NCBI GenBank assembly: GCA_949825045.1
Contig: OX463829.1
Span: forward strand, 18,508,715 to 18,572,714
From: Argyresthia goedartella
Taxonomy: Eukaryota > Arthropoda > Insecta > Lepidoptera > Argyresthiidae
Length of the DNA: 64,000 nucleotides
Reading direction: 5' to 3'
Each line of letters opens with the position of its first letter. Position 1 is the first letter of the stretch. The notes beneath the pieces are model-generated. The model was not told where the DNA came from, ran no database searches, and was given only the letters and a program-made list of their open reading frames with translations. Both the position numbers and the translations under genes were made by a program. Positions 1 through 10,890 of this stretch are shown piece after piece.

Positions 1-751
1 GAAAAAGTTACTTTAAATTATGGCAGCGCTATACGTTTCTATGCGTCTTCAAAAAGTCCCCCAGCCGTCGGTAATACCCGACGAAACCAATTTGAATTCA
101 ATTTAGCTTTTTTCGTGCAAGCTTTTGTTGGCTCTCAGTTGTGTTTACCTTATTCGATTTCTGTAATTTCATTCATAACAAACTGGATTTGGGGTTCGAA
201 AAGCCCATCGGGGTTGACAGGGGCGTTTGAAATAATATTCTCCTTTGATAAGAGCCCGTTTGGCGCGATCAGGCCATAAGTGGTAGGGTCTGTATTTCGC
301 TATACATATCAGACCGGATTTGTCAATGTGAAGTGACAAAAACTAATTATGTTTCACAATGACCGGGATGAGGGGTCCCGAGGCCTGTGATCGACATGTC
401 AAATGAAAATAATATCGATTCTTTTATTAGAGATTTCACTGGGTCACTGATAGGTCGTGGCACAATTGGTTTCTATTAAGCGAATACTTGGGGTATTGTG
501 GGAGTTGAATATGGAGTCCTAAGTATGACTAGTTGAATGCGCCTAGAGGTTTGGACGACAAGTCCTCAATGCCGGTCTTGTATGTTGTGTTCTTATGAAT
601 GGAATTTTGTCAAAATAAAGGTGGAAATTGATTATGAGATTTCTAACGTTATCATAATCGAATACGTTGCTGCCGATTATTACAATATAAATGAGAAGTA
701 AGGTTGTTGCTGTTGTACTACCAACCCCAAATTCATATACTATGGGTATAC
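1..751. other. Unassigned AT-rich DNA
   Basis: No long open frame, known repeat or RNA motif is recognisable on either strand. Confidence 0.5.
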
Positions 752-951
752 ATATGTCGCAGGGATATGTTAATATTAGATTTCAAAAGATTTTTTTCAA
801 GAATTTGGTCAACGCCCTAGATCTGTTTAGGGATATGTGAAAATCATGTCATGTCATCAAATCAATTTTATTATTTTCCGGGTTTAAATCAAATCAATTA
901 GAAATGTAATCAAGTCCCTAATATTATCATAATATTATCGCTGCAACATAT
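752..951. mobile_element. Small TIR element (MITE), family A, copy 1
   Basis: The ends are imperfect inverted repeats: 756-779 begins gtcgcagggatatg and 918-947 ends atcgctgcaac. Both sides are flanked by atat (752-755 and 948-951), a plausible 4 bp target duplication. The interior (ccctagatctgtttaggga and following) is related to the right half of the larger element at 36045-36588, so the two form one family. There is no coding capacity. It must have been mobilised in trans, if it was a transposon. The superfamily cannot be assigned from this sequence alone. Confidence 0.6.
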
Positions 952-2760
952 TGCAAGGTGTCCCATAAGTCACACCCCGGAGGTAGACCTGACTTTGATG
1001 CATCTAATAAGCCTAATGACGTCAAGGTATTTTTCAAATTTCCCATTTTTACATTTTTATTCCTTAGCCCACTTATTTAGGTTAATTTTAAATTTCTACG
1101 CTATTGTGAATATATATTACGGTGACACAAGTGGTTTTTTGTCGATGCATAAAGTTAATTACTTTCACTGAAGTCATGTTAGGCTTTATAAGTTTTGATA
1201 TTTTATTATAATAATCTAAATGCGGACATTAAGACATTAGGACAGCAAGACATTATTATATGGTATGTTAAAGTATATACTGTTCCTCTGTTTGTCTGTA
1301 TACTTTTGTTTTATTTTGTTGTGTACTTTTGTTTAATTTTTCTGTGTACTTTTTAAATTTTATCTGTGTACTTATGTTTTGTTTGTTCGTGACGGTCACA
1401 CGTTTTGGTCGAAAGACTGTAAGTGTGACACAGTAACTGTAAATAAATCTTTTAATCTTTAAATAGAAGTCCATAAAATTTCGCAATTTGTCTGCAAGTG
1501 CGAAGATCACCTCCCGTAGTGCGCGTGGGCAATGACAAACAATAACAAGGCACCCCGCTGCTGGTTTTGTCTATAGCTCGCTACTAAACAGGTAGTCACT
1601 CAAGAAACCTCTTTGTTGGAATCATTGTCCTACCTCACTACAAACAAGGTCTTTATTTGCTTGGTAAAAACTTGGAGATTCATATGACTTACCAATTAAA
1701 ATAAACCTTAATGTCGAGATGTAAGGTTGACTATTGGTTTTAAAATGTCTTTACCAGCCCTTCTGGTAAAAAATAGGCTCCAGTGGCGATTGAGTCTTAT
1801 CAAAGCGTTAATAGACCATTGACTGAAGACGTTTGTCTCTAATTTTGATTCAATAAACGCAACTCACAACAACGTAAAGAAGTAGTAGAACAATTTTACC
1901 GTAATAACTCGCTTACTAAATACTTTTAACTCTTTATGCCAGTCCACTATATGCCTACCATATTCTCAATCTTATGGCTTGGTTATATATACCAAAACTA
2001 ATGAAAAAATCGGCATGGCCTTCGAAAGGCATAAATCAAATTATTTAATTTAATGGATCCGGTATCAAGCTATACTTAAATCGGCTTAGCTTTCAGGTAT
2101 TAATTTTCGATGCTCGACAGCAAGTACTTGTAATTTGGTCACAGACATATAGTTCTTAGTTTTTTTACCAGTGCACTTTATCATATTATTTTTATTCAGA
2201 GATTCAATACAATAAGTAGTCAGTCACTTTTCAGTATTGTTACAACCCGTGTGATATACAATTTTGTGAAAATCTCTCGTAAAAATCAATTCTTCGACAA
2301 AGAGGTACCTTACTTATCTTTTTGCTCTCTACAATGCTTGAGTAGAATTGCTTGAACATTTAATTTTACCTATTCTACGACCCTCCAGACATACTTCGTA
2401 AATTGGTTTTTAAATTACTTTGGGGCATTCCTTTTTATTCTATTCTTCTAATTTAGAGCTAATTCTGCAGTATCTGGCGGGGCCATCGCCTTGGGCAGCA
2501 GTTACCCTCCCATCGTACTCTTAATATGAAAGGAGCCCACGCCACGAACTGACGTCTTTGATAGGGACCACAGCGAAGGGTTAGTTGGGCAAATAATGAA
2601 ATAATCTTCAAAGAAGAATACTGCTCTTTAATTAGTTACAAAGTCTTCGGAGGTGGCTCTCTCGACTCAGAATTATTGTTTTATTCGTGATGCTTTTGGC
2701 CTAAAATGTTAAAGCGGGTAAACCATTGCGTATTTTTTTTCAATCTTTCGACTCTTCAAC
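952..2760. other. Unassigned DNA
   Basis: No gene is supported. An 80-codon open frame on the minus strand (1268-1510) is low-complexity and resembles no family I know. The stretch around 2470-2620 (gggcagcagttaccc, then gaaaggagcccac) resembles 3' untranslated sequence of lepidopteran LINEs, but I cannot delimit it. Confidence 0.4.
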
Positions 2761-2835
2761 AAACAGGCACATATTGCGCATCTGGCCCTACACTAGGATA
2801 CATGCTACATGGGAACCAGAAATAGCAATGTCACA
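2761..2835. repeat. Short interspersed repeat, family T (cccacactaggataccctg), copy 1
   Basis: This segment reads tctggccctacactaggata, then gggaaccagaaatagcaat. The same core occurs at 13017-13062, 17455-17545, 63721-63795 and, inverted, at 61090-61130. It is probably a piece of the 3' region of a lepidopteran retroelement, because every copy is short and differently truncated. No complete copy in the window shows its boundaries. Confidence 0.6.
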
Positions 2836-4977
2836 AATTTTTACATCAAAATCTCAATGCATCACAGTATAATGACCGATACACATTACATTTACGTCAA
2901 ATGAACAACAAAAGCCAGTGACACCGTATCACCGGAGTCATGTGAACTAGGAAGGCAGTCCCTCTAATCTTAATTAATTCTTCGACCGATCTAGCGTTGA
3001 TCGACGTTATCCAACTCCCGATCACCGCCACGTCCCCGATCCGATACTTAGATTGTTAATATTCTGTAACAAGTATAACAAGCATGTAGCACTATCAGCT
3101 ATTAAAAGTTGACCATCCAATTATGGGAGAAAAGTGTGGCCTTAATTTGTTGCTGATGATGACGCAATTTTGGTTTGCTACTATGATACTAGCTAGTGTT
3201 ATCTGTCCTAGGATCTCATCGTTAATTAGACAGGCACTTAGCAAGTTAAGTTCAGTCTACTCGTTAGCTTTCATAAGTCCATACGATCGCTTACCACCAC
3301 TCGCCACATTACTCTTGTATAACACAATTTGTTCAGCCCAAAACTCGCACGTTTCAAGGCAAATGTTTAGATGAGACTCCATTCAGAAATCCCAAGTTTA
3401 CCAAAATATAGAACGCTGAATTTCGACATCGCATAGCAAATGTTCCGTCGTCATTTTTCGGTGCAGTCTAAGCAAACGAGGTTTTGCATTCGGAGCGTTT
3501 CCCTGTCTGCGAAGTCTACGGAGCGTGTGCTCTTGTTATGTTCTTTGAAGTTTTCCAGCATGAACACTATGTTCACGATCGTCCACGTTACTTTAACTTA
3601 ACCCCTTGGTGCATTAGAAGTGCTCAAAGATATTCTGAAACTTAGCACTACCTACCAAAAGATGTCGCTCATTACATTTTTATGCTAAATACCTTTGATG
3701 CTGCTTATTCGCTTTATCTTAATAATTTATCAATTAAGTAAGTTGTTATAAATAGGTCGAAACGTGTTACTGGCTATAAGAAAATGTAACTTACTGTGTG
3801 TGGGAGTAATACAGTAGGAGATACAGTTAAGTCAAGTACAGAACTTGCAGTGTTATAGTTAATACCAGCGCTATCTTTGTGTCACTTTATTTAACTTAAC
3901 ACCAGGTTAATTGGCCATAAATTAAGCGTAAGCCCGGCCTTAAAGCTGCTACACAGACTCACCTCCTTCAGTTCGAATGTGCTAATGCTGTCCATTCATT
4001 GCCGAACGTGTTCATCGGATCGACACGTCAGAGTTTGTAGTACGACTCTAGAGCTTAGATGTGTACTTATTTGATTATTGTATTTGTATGCGAGGATATT
4101 CTTAGAGAAGAATGGCTACTGGTGGTGGCTATAAACGAGCCCTCGAGCGAAGAGTTCATAGTGGATGAAGAGTCTACCGTGACCGAAATTGGTGTGACCA
4201 CATCATTATCATTCATAATTATGATTTTATGGGAGTAGTGAAATATGCAAAATGGCGGAGGTATTGATAAACTGATAAATGTGGGAACAACTATACCTCT
4301 GCTACCTCGTATGGGAAAAGTCTTGACACTTTGTATGTATGTACCTGATGTGAGCGTTGCAATATAACGCGAGGAGTTTCTTGCGAGTAAGATCCAGTTC
4401 ACTATTGAGTTGAAGTCTTAGTTTGAATTTACTTACATTTAATTTAAAGGCCGACAGTGTACGCGTCCTAATTACATTCCCTTGTTGCGTTTTCTGATTC
4501 TTTCTCTCGTGATTGGAGATTTTTGTGAGAAGGACCAGAGTAATTTTCACGATTTCAGTCGACAAGCACGCCACTCTTTGACATTCTTTCTGCTTGTTTA
4601 CGAAGATTCATTGCCGTTTTAGCGATCAGATGTGTAGATATCCAGCGGCTATTGCAGTGACAATTTAACTGTGTTAAACCTTTTTCAACAAAGATTAACT
4701 GCGTGCGCGTTGGGTTGACTATACGAAAGTTACCTGTAATAATTTATGAAATCATGGTTAATTTAGGTATGTTGCCAGCTATAAAGACTTAGCTGAGTTT
4801 CCTCCAAAACACTATAGATTAATTCAGTTTAATTTTATCACCGAACAATTGTATTATTATGTTTAGACCTACATAATGAAAATCCGTAATTGGCTTATTT
4901 TGCTAAGCATATATAATGATAATATAAAATAGATAGTGTCTCCGCAGTCGGCGCTGGCCGCCGATTCGGTAGCCGTA
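2836..4977. other. Unassigned DNA
   Basis: No recognisable gene. Overlapping minus-strand open frames at 4067-4574 (111 and 90 codons) show no motif or domain. A short stretch near 4175-4210 (gaccgaaattggtgtgacca) resembles 63617-63640, suggesting a weak, old shared repeat. Confidence 0.4.
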
Positions 4978-5106
4978 AACACTGCGGTAGCTTAGGGACT
5001 TAAAACTAAGTATGTTTTGTTGTACATGACCAACCTAACACGAAGGATAAAGGGGGCTTTGCTTCGCTCACCCTCTTTACCCTTCACCTAAGATACCGCA
5101 GTGTTT
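4978..5106. mobile_element. 129 bp MITE, family B (ctgcggtagcttagg), complete copy
   Basis: The terminal inverted repeats are 20 bp with one mismatch: aaacactgcggtagcttagg at 4978-4997 and its complement at 5087-5106. The interior carries a conserved block (caacctaacacgaaggataa, then agggggctttgcttcgctca), in reverse orientation relative to copies at 35336-35445 and 49390-49500. A further copy at 40972-41090 has lost part of this block to a palindrome. There is no coding potential. This is the only copy in the window with both ends. Confidence 0.7.
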
Positions 5107-6125
5107 CGCCCTGATATTTGAAGCCAACCAACCTCATGACGTTCAACATGTTGACATTGACAGACACTTGATGCAGTGCTGCCAACAAACCCACCCATGT
5201 GCCGGCACCCAATCACATACATTTTGGAAGCCGGAGCCGGCTGCGGGGGCCCTTCCTATAAAATAATATTGTACGTACTGTTAACTTTGTAACAATAAAT
5301 AAATCAGCATAATTTGAAGCACAGGGTTTATTTACACAATATAACTCATTTTAGTGCTGCTGCTTGCACTAAAGAAACCTCAATAATTAACAATTTAAAT
5401 ATCTCTCCCCAATTTAAGTGAAAACAATAAATGTGTAATTTATGAGCTGCTAACGCCGGCGACGAAGAACCAAAACTTTTGTTCAAGCTGGCAATGTGTC
5501 TTCTCCCTTGTTATCAGCGAAGCGCACCTGTCGTGGGCCCGGAGTTTGTTTGCGGATTACCCACCCTTTCACCCTATCTCTAACCTAATTAGTCTCTCTG
5601 ATGACTTGCTACTTCATAATTACTCCTACAAACTTGGTTTGTCAAAAAACAAGTTATGAAACTGTTGCGACCCCAGTCTTTATGTAAATACAAAAAGCCT
5701 TCGTATAAATAATTCAGAACTTTTTGGTAGGGCGAGACCATTTTTTAATGATTTGCACTTACATCTTATAATCTTATATATCGCATCTGTTAGATCATTA
5801 AGATCATTTCACTATAGTCTAACCATGTCAAAAACAATTAATGAATCTAAATCTTAGTATATTTATAGACACTCACAGCCTGTCAATATGATACACTCTT
5901 TGGTAATTAAATCTGACAAGTGAATACAAATCGTCTACTTCATTATGAACGTTTCAAGATGGCTTTTTAACAGACTGAGTTCACTTCATCACAATGACTG
6001 GGCGTTTCTGGCGAGAGCCTTTGTGCAGGGCGGAATAAGCGTCATAATTTTCATTCAAACTGATTAGATTAATGAGCTATTTAAAAACTTAACCTCTTCT
6101 TATGACAGTAGTTTGTAATTATTTT
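5107..6125. other. Unassigned DNA
   Basis: A cytosine/guanine-rich stretch near 5225-5255 is followed by cctataaaataa. This looks like a TATA box, but nothing downstream supports a promoter. No gene or other repeat recognised. Confidence 0.4.
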
Positions 6126-6541
6126 AGGGCCCCGTACCAGAAGGGTGCCAAACGGAAACATATTACTAAGCCTCCGCTGTCTGTCCGTATGTCCGTCTGT
6201 CAACACTAGTCACCAGGTTGTATCTCATGAACCGTGATAGTTAGACAGATGAAATTTTCACATATCATGTATTTCTATTGCCGCTATAACAACAATTACT
6301 AAAAACATTATAAAATACATATTTAAGGGGGCTCCCATACAACAATTCTTTCAATATCACAATCTAACTTAGGAATGCACCTGGTTAATTACATGGAGTT
6401 TGAAAGTAACCGCACCAATAACTTTGTAAACACCATTTTGCTATGTAAAATTCAAACTATTCACTCCACACCATCCCTACCATTATGCCGTGGTACGGAA
6501 CCCTTCGTGCGCGAGTTCGACTCGCACTTGACCGGTTTTAT
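6126..6541 (+). mobile_element. Lepidopteran gggttccgtacc-type interspersed repeat, copy 1
   Basis: It starts agggccccgtaccagaaggg and ends ggtacggaacccttcgtgcg, then ctcgcacttgaccggtttt. In between are the family's ctgtctgtccgtatgtccgt block and a 'ttgccgctataacaac' motif. The terminal ggttccgtacc and ggtacggaacc are mutually complementary. About 0.4 kb is usual for this short subfamily. It has no coding capacity. I recognise the family as widespread in Lepidoptera but cannot assign it firmly to a transposon superfamily. Confidence 0.8.
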
Positions 6542-7210
6542 TTAAATCAAATTTTGCATGTTATCTAACATGCACTTGATACTGCTTACAGATTTGTGCC
6601 CATTGATTTAATTACATGTTTTAATTATAATTAAATGGATATTTAATTATAATTAATTTGTGTCAAAATCGATTATTTAATTTTTTACAGTCGACATTGA
6701 CGGTATTATGTATCTTCCTACCTGATACGGTATAACGTGGCAATAGCTGAGTGTTAGTCCAAAATAGTTAAGCACCTATTTACAGTTAAAATATTTCTCT
6801 TAACTTTCACATAAGCACACAAACGCTCAGTTGGTAAAACAATGAGTGGAAAAATTCAACGTGAAAATATGCCCAGTGTAAAAGTAAGGGGTGGAAAATC
6901 TTGTTACAAAATTGTAACACTTTATGATTTACGGCTCGAACAGAATCTCTCATGAAATATGAGTTCTTTTACACCACGACAGTTTTAAGACGGTAACAAT
7001 GCAGCTCTCTTTGTCTCCAGCTAAGTATACGGAGTATTGGATTATAACGTTCGTATCTCTCAGCATTTATAGGACGCGCTATGGAACTGTATAAATAACT
7101 GTTTCTATATTTGTGACTGTATCGAGTATACAATATGATAGGGAAATCGTGACAGGAAACGGAAGGTAAACTATGTGCGAAAATAAACTATGTAGTTATA
7201 ACAGTATAAT
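6542..7210. other. Unassigned DNA between repeats
   Basis: AT-rich, no gene recognised. It contains one AT-only palindrome, listed separately. Confidence 0.4.
6621..6656. repeat. AT palindrome, 15 bp arms
   Basis: ttaattataattaaa (6621-6635) and its exact complement (6642-6656) flank a 6 nt spacer. Each arm is itself nearly palindromic, so this could equally be a direct repeat of an AT motif. It is the least informative palindrome of the window. Confidence 0.6.
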
Positions 7211-7356
7211 TAGGGAATCCAATCCCGCATCAAAATAGAGATCCCGCAAGCCTGCGGGATTGCGGACATAGATCCCGCGTGTTCCGCGGGCTTGAGTGTT
7301 TTTCTGTTTTGTGAATGTACGACGGACCTAGTTATTTTAAATTATATTATATACGC

Positions 7357-7475
7357 AATAACCTTCTTTCACGATTAACCACGCAAAGGTGTTGTGGGGG
7401 TATCTCTAGTCATAAATACTTAACTGAAATTGACAAAGTTTTTATCCAATACAGGATTCACATAGCACGAAAAAG
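7357..7475. repeat. Left member of a direct repeat flanking the LINE remnant
   Basis: The shared landmarks are cgcaataaccttct, then tctctagtcata, ttgact and aatacaggat. They recur in order at 8533-8655 with many substitutions. The pair is far too long for a LINE target-site duplication and is old. It may be an ancestral internal duplication of the surrounding TIR element. Confidence 0.55.
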
Positions 7476-8450
7476 AACCAGTATAGGTGGCTATCGAAAA
7501 TGACCCCGAAGGTTTTTGGTCTTGTCACTGTTAGCAATAATGATACCGTTATGGATTTAACCATTATCTGGATCCCAGAATTATAGCCTGGGGGACTTAC
7601 TGGGGTCAACGAGCAGTTCAAAGGACAATGCCCATGTCTTGATGTTTTCGAGGTCATCGTTTAGCGCATCGTTTACAGCCAAATGCATAGCTAAATTCAC
7701 ATTAGTGATGTGAATTTGATGGATGATCTGAAAATCGTCGGCTTAGAGATGATATAAAAAAGAGCTAACATCAGAAATGGAGTTAATGAAGACTGAGTCC
7801 CCGCAGTAAGATCACACCAGATGGTTTATGTCTCCTCGGACCTTATGCACTACAGCCAATCTCTTAGGTAAGAGTCAAACCACCTAGCCGAACGGGAGGA
7901 GACATTTAAGGACTTCAGTATCTCAGCGAGAATGTCAAAATTTAAACAGTTGAAAGCGCTACTAAAGTGCTTGACTTTAGTAGCGCTTAAGTAGTGCAAG
8001 CACAGAAAGCTGTTTATTGTTCATGGCAACCTGTATGTCGTCCGTCACTTTAAGTAAGGCCATCACGGTGCTATGACTTGACCGGAACCCGGATTGAAAA
8101 GGGTTGATAAAAAGGTTTCTGGAGAGTTAGGAGAAGAGCTGGTGTAGACAACGAATTCGAGAACTGGAGAATTGGAGAGGAAAGGGACAATAGAAACGGG
8201 ACGAAACTCTTTAAAGGATTGGATGTTTTAGGCAGAGGGATGATATGGTTTTTTGTCCACACAGTAGGAAAAGAGCTTTCTGAGAGGGAAACATTTATAA
8301 TATGTGTGATCACATGAAGCAGTTCGACAAACACGCTGCTAATCATCCGGGGGCAAATATTGTCATCATCCACAGCTTTGGACGATATAGCCAGCACTGC
8401 CTTTCTGACAGCGACTCCAACATTTCTGAAGTCAAAATAGGTGGTGGTGA
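7455..8450 (-). mobile_element. Jockey/CR1-like LINE reverse transcriptase remnant
   Basis: Reading on the minus strand through several frame changes gives the RT blocks in order. The N-terminal RT block is AISSKAVDDDNICPRMI (about 8345-8397), followed by NHIIPLPKTSNP (about 8220-8260). Next come QSGFRSSHSTVMALLKVTDD (about 8040-8100), FSSAFN then NFDILAEILKSLN (about 7900-7965), the motif-C region ADDFQIIHQ (about 7715-7742), LENIKTWALSFELLVDPSKS (about 7590-7650) and TFGVIFDSHLYW (about 7475-7510). The tyrosine expected before ADD is a TAA stop (7743-7745), and at least three frameshifts are needed, so it is non-functional. Neither the endonuclease domain nor the 3' tail is present. It lies inside the TIR element 7211-8839. 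Confidence 0.85.
7954..7988. repeat. 15 bp-arm palindrome inside the RT remnant
   Basis: aagcgctactaaagt (7954-7968) is exactly complementary to 7974-7988 across a 5 nt spacer. It lies where the conserved FSSAFN motif is encoded on the minus strand. One arm encodes SSAF in frame, while the other adds codons that do not belong to the family. That is what a templated insertion would look like. Confidence 0.7.
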
Positions 8451-8532
8451 CCGCAGATCCAATAATCGATCATATCTTGTACCAAAAATAATTGTATCGC
8501 GACGTTTCACATCACACGTAAGCCACGAATGA

Positions 8533-8655
8533 CGCAATAATCTTCTATGACAACTAACCGTGCACGAATGTAAATCCCTAGTGAATCTCTAGTCATAGAG
8601 TATTTGACTGAACTAACAGTAGTAACGTTAAAATACAGGATCCATACAACACAAA
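8533..8655. repeat. Right member of the direct repeat flanking the LINE remnant
   Basis: It shares cgcaataatcttct, then tctctagtcata, ttgactgaa and aatacaggat with 7357-7475. It is separated from the right TIR by AT-rich sequence (8656-8800). Confidence 0.55.
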
Positions 8656-8839
8656 ATATAAATGTAAATTTATTTAGCAGTAAGTTAAATATCTAGCAAC
8701 TTAATTTTTTCCAAAATCTTTTTTCTTAAAATATAAGTTTTTTTTCAATCCCGCAACCGTGAGGGATCTCGCATGTGTAAGCATATCCAATCTTGCCAAA
8801 AAGGTGCGGGATCCAGCTAATACGGGATCGGACTCCCTA

Positions 8840-10117
8840 CCAGTAACCTTATCGAGCGATATCTATTGTCAAATTCATTAACAATTGATTACTACCAGCG
8901 GCACGCAAAAGGGCCTAAAATATTTTCTTAGATAACTGAGATGCTGTAAATAATTATTTTATTGTATTGTTATAAGTAAAGTAGTAAATTTATATATAAA
9001 GTGAAGGTTAAACATTAATAAAAATGGTTGTTCCCAGATTTAAAAAAAAACAACTACGTATATAAACCAATTCCGTCAAAGCTTTTCAATTTCCTAACTA
9101 CCAACAGAAAGCGACGATGCATATAAGCCGCGCCTGAACTTCAAAACAATAATCCCGTTTCTTTTATTCTCATTGATAAATTATTCATATCATAATCCGG
9201 ATTGATAGGAACGATCATGGGCAGCTTTCTGTCGACTCATCCGACGGGTCTAATTTAATGCGTGCATTTATTATTGGTAATGGAATTAACCGCAGCCCGA
9301 TTATCATATAATTTGATGGACGCACTATCGTACGATCGGGCAAGCCGTCGCGTAAAAAAAACAGGGTTCCTCAGGCTCGGTAATTACAGCTAATTATTGT
9401 TATCTTTATAGGTAGCAATCGGTCTTCCGTTCGGACCAAGAGCTCCTTACAAAACGCTATCTCATAATGCGAACTCAAAATCGTTTTTGTCCCCAAAGAT
9501 ATCGTTACTTTTTAACGTCCACTTTAATTTTAAAGCTCTTTTTATTAGTCCTACTTATCTTTTTCTTCATTAAGCGTGGATACCTTTTACATTGTAATGA
9601 CAGAGCGGTGAGGGTGCTCGATTTGATTGCTTTTGCTTACTTACTTTGCCTTCATTATCTGCGATGATTTAGACATTTTTTTCATTTACGGTAATATTTT
9701 CCCACTATATAGACTCTGATGCCTCTAATCCACACAATTCCCACAGTATTATCACATTACACACCATAATTTTGTTGCCTTTTATGTCCCAAGAATCAAA
9801 TAAACTTAATATAAATTTAATAGCGCAGACTATTTCGGTATCCGCTCTTTGATTGGCAATTCTGACGTTTTTAGTCACGTAGCGCAAGAATTACGACAAT
9901 AAAACACTAATTCGAGTTGGAACGATTCAAGGCACAGTCATACGTATACCAAGCATGACTCTAGTTAAAGTTGTAATTATTTTCCAACTCTTGAAAAGAT
10001 ATAAGATGAAATGGGCTACGCGCTATATGGAAGTAATATCTATATAGCTCTACTTTCCCCAAAAACAACTACGATTACATCACGAGGAATATAAATATAT
10101 AAACAACGAAATACAGA
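8840..10117. other. Unassigned DNA
   Basis: No gene or repeat family recognised. Plus-strand open frame 9467-9667 (66 codons) is hydrophobic but has no homology I can name and is a likely chance frame. Confidence 0.4.
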
Positions 10118-10193
10118 AACATACGGGTTGATGTATGTCGTTGATCTGTTTAACAAGTTAAACAGATCAACGACATTCATTAACCCGTATGTT
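10118..10193. repeat. Long near-perfect palindrome, 37 bp arms
   Basis: Left arm 10118-10154 and right arm 10157-10193 pair at 35 of 37 positions across a 2 nt spacer (aa). The arms begin aacatacgggttgatgta and end cgttgatctgtttaac. This is the longest short-spacer inverted repeat in the window. It has no loop suitable for a microRNA precursor, no flanking target duplication that I can see and no second copy here. It could extrude as a cruciform. Confidence 0.9.
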
Positions 10194-10740
10194 ACTTACT
10201 TGTAACTAAAACATTAAAAAACATTGTGTCGATAGTACCAAGGTATCAAAGGCTTTGAGGAAGGCAAAGGGTACCCGGGAACCACTACAATGGTCCATTT
10301 GGCGGGCGTAACTAAAGAGAAGTAGCCACCTGCGTCAGACGTGACCACTAATACGAAAGCTTGGAACTGGTTAATGAGGCTGCAGGAAAAAACCGATCAA
10401 GAGCCTGTAGATCACGCGACTTAGGAGGGTTCCGTTTTCCACAAAAAAATCTACATTATGTTATTTACGAACATCTCTCCCTCTCTTACCTCATCATCTA
10501 GGTATCTACGTACGTAAAGTCATCCATACATAGGGACACACCTTTTCCCATACGAGGAGGCAGAGGCACAGTTATGCCTACTTTCAGACAGTAACAAAGG
10601 TCTCTTAAAAACAAGTTTTAAACAAAGTGTTCATATCAAACACAGTCGCTGCACGTAACTGCCGGTTCGGTGTGAAAAATAGACGCTAGACTTTTCGTTC
10701 GAAAGAATTGTGTGGAGATTAATTGTAAGACCGGTCGGGA
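10194..10740. other. Unassigned DNA
   Basis: No gene recognised. The section 10250-10440 is richer in GC than its neighbours but has no open frame or motif I can name. Confidence 0.4.
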
Positions 10741-10890
10741 CACATGCGACGGGGTGTTATTTCGGAAAGAATGTACGGAACGTGCTTCCATGCTGACCCC
10801 GCGCCAGTAACAAATACTCGCGACGCCTCACGACGGATGTGCCTCATTCGTTACGACGAGGCCTCGCTCATTTGAATTTGGAACGGCGTC
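10741..10890. other. CpG-rich block with small open frames on both strands
   Basis: About 18 CpG dinucleotides fall in these 150 bases, far denser than the surrounding AT-rich DNA. A 43-codon plus-strand frame runs 10744-10875 with GC-rich codons (MRRGVISERMYG..., ending in TGA). The opposite strand is also open for a similar length. Neither matches a family I recognise, and I see no convincing splice signals. Possibilities are a host exon, a promoter-type CpG cluster or an old transposon piece. Confidence 0.3.

Larger units (their letters stand above)
7211..8839. mobile_element. 1.6 kb TIR-bounded element enclosing a LINE remnant
   Basis: The left end (7211-7248) reads tagggaatccaatcccgc, then gatcccgca. 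The complement of the right end (8805-8839) reads tagggagtccgatcccgt, then ggatcccgca. These are clear 35-38 bp terminal inverted repeats. The outermost dinucleotide TA suggests a TA target duplication as in Tc1/mariner-like elements, which is inference. No transposase frame is present. Almost the whole interior is a dead reverse transcriptase (7455-8450) flanked by two diverged direct repeats (7357-7475 and 8533-8655), so this is a composite or nested structure. Confidence 0.6.

Noticed and set aside
5225..5265. Promoter with TATA box (cctataaaataa) after GC-rich DNA
   Set aside because: No downstream open frame, initiator or conserved element is visible. TATA-like strings are frequent in such AT-rich sequence.
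10118..10193. MicroRNA precursor or transcription terminator
   Set aside because: A 2 nt spacer and perfect long stem are unlike animal pre-miRNA, and bacterial-type terminators are not relevant in this insect-like sequence.
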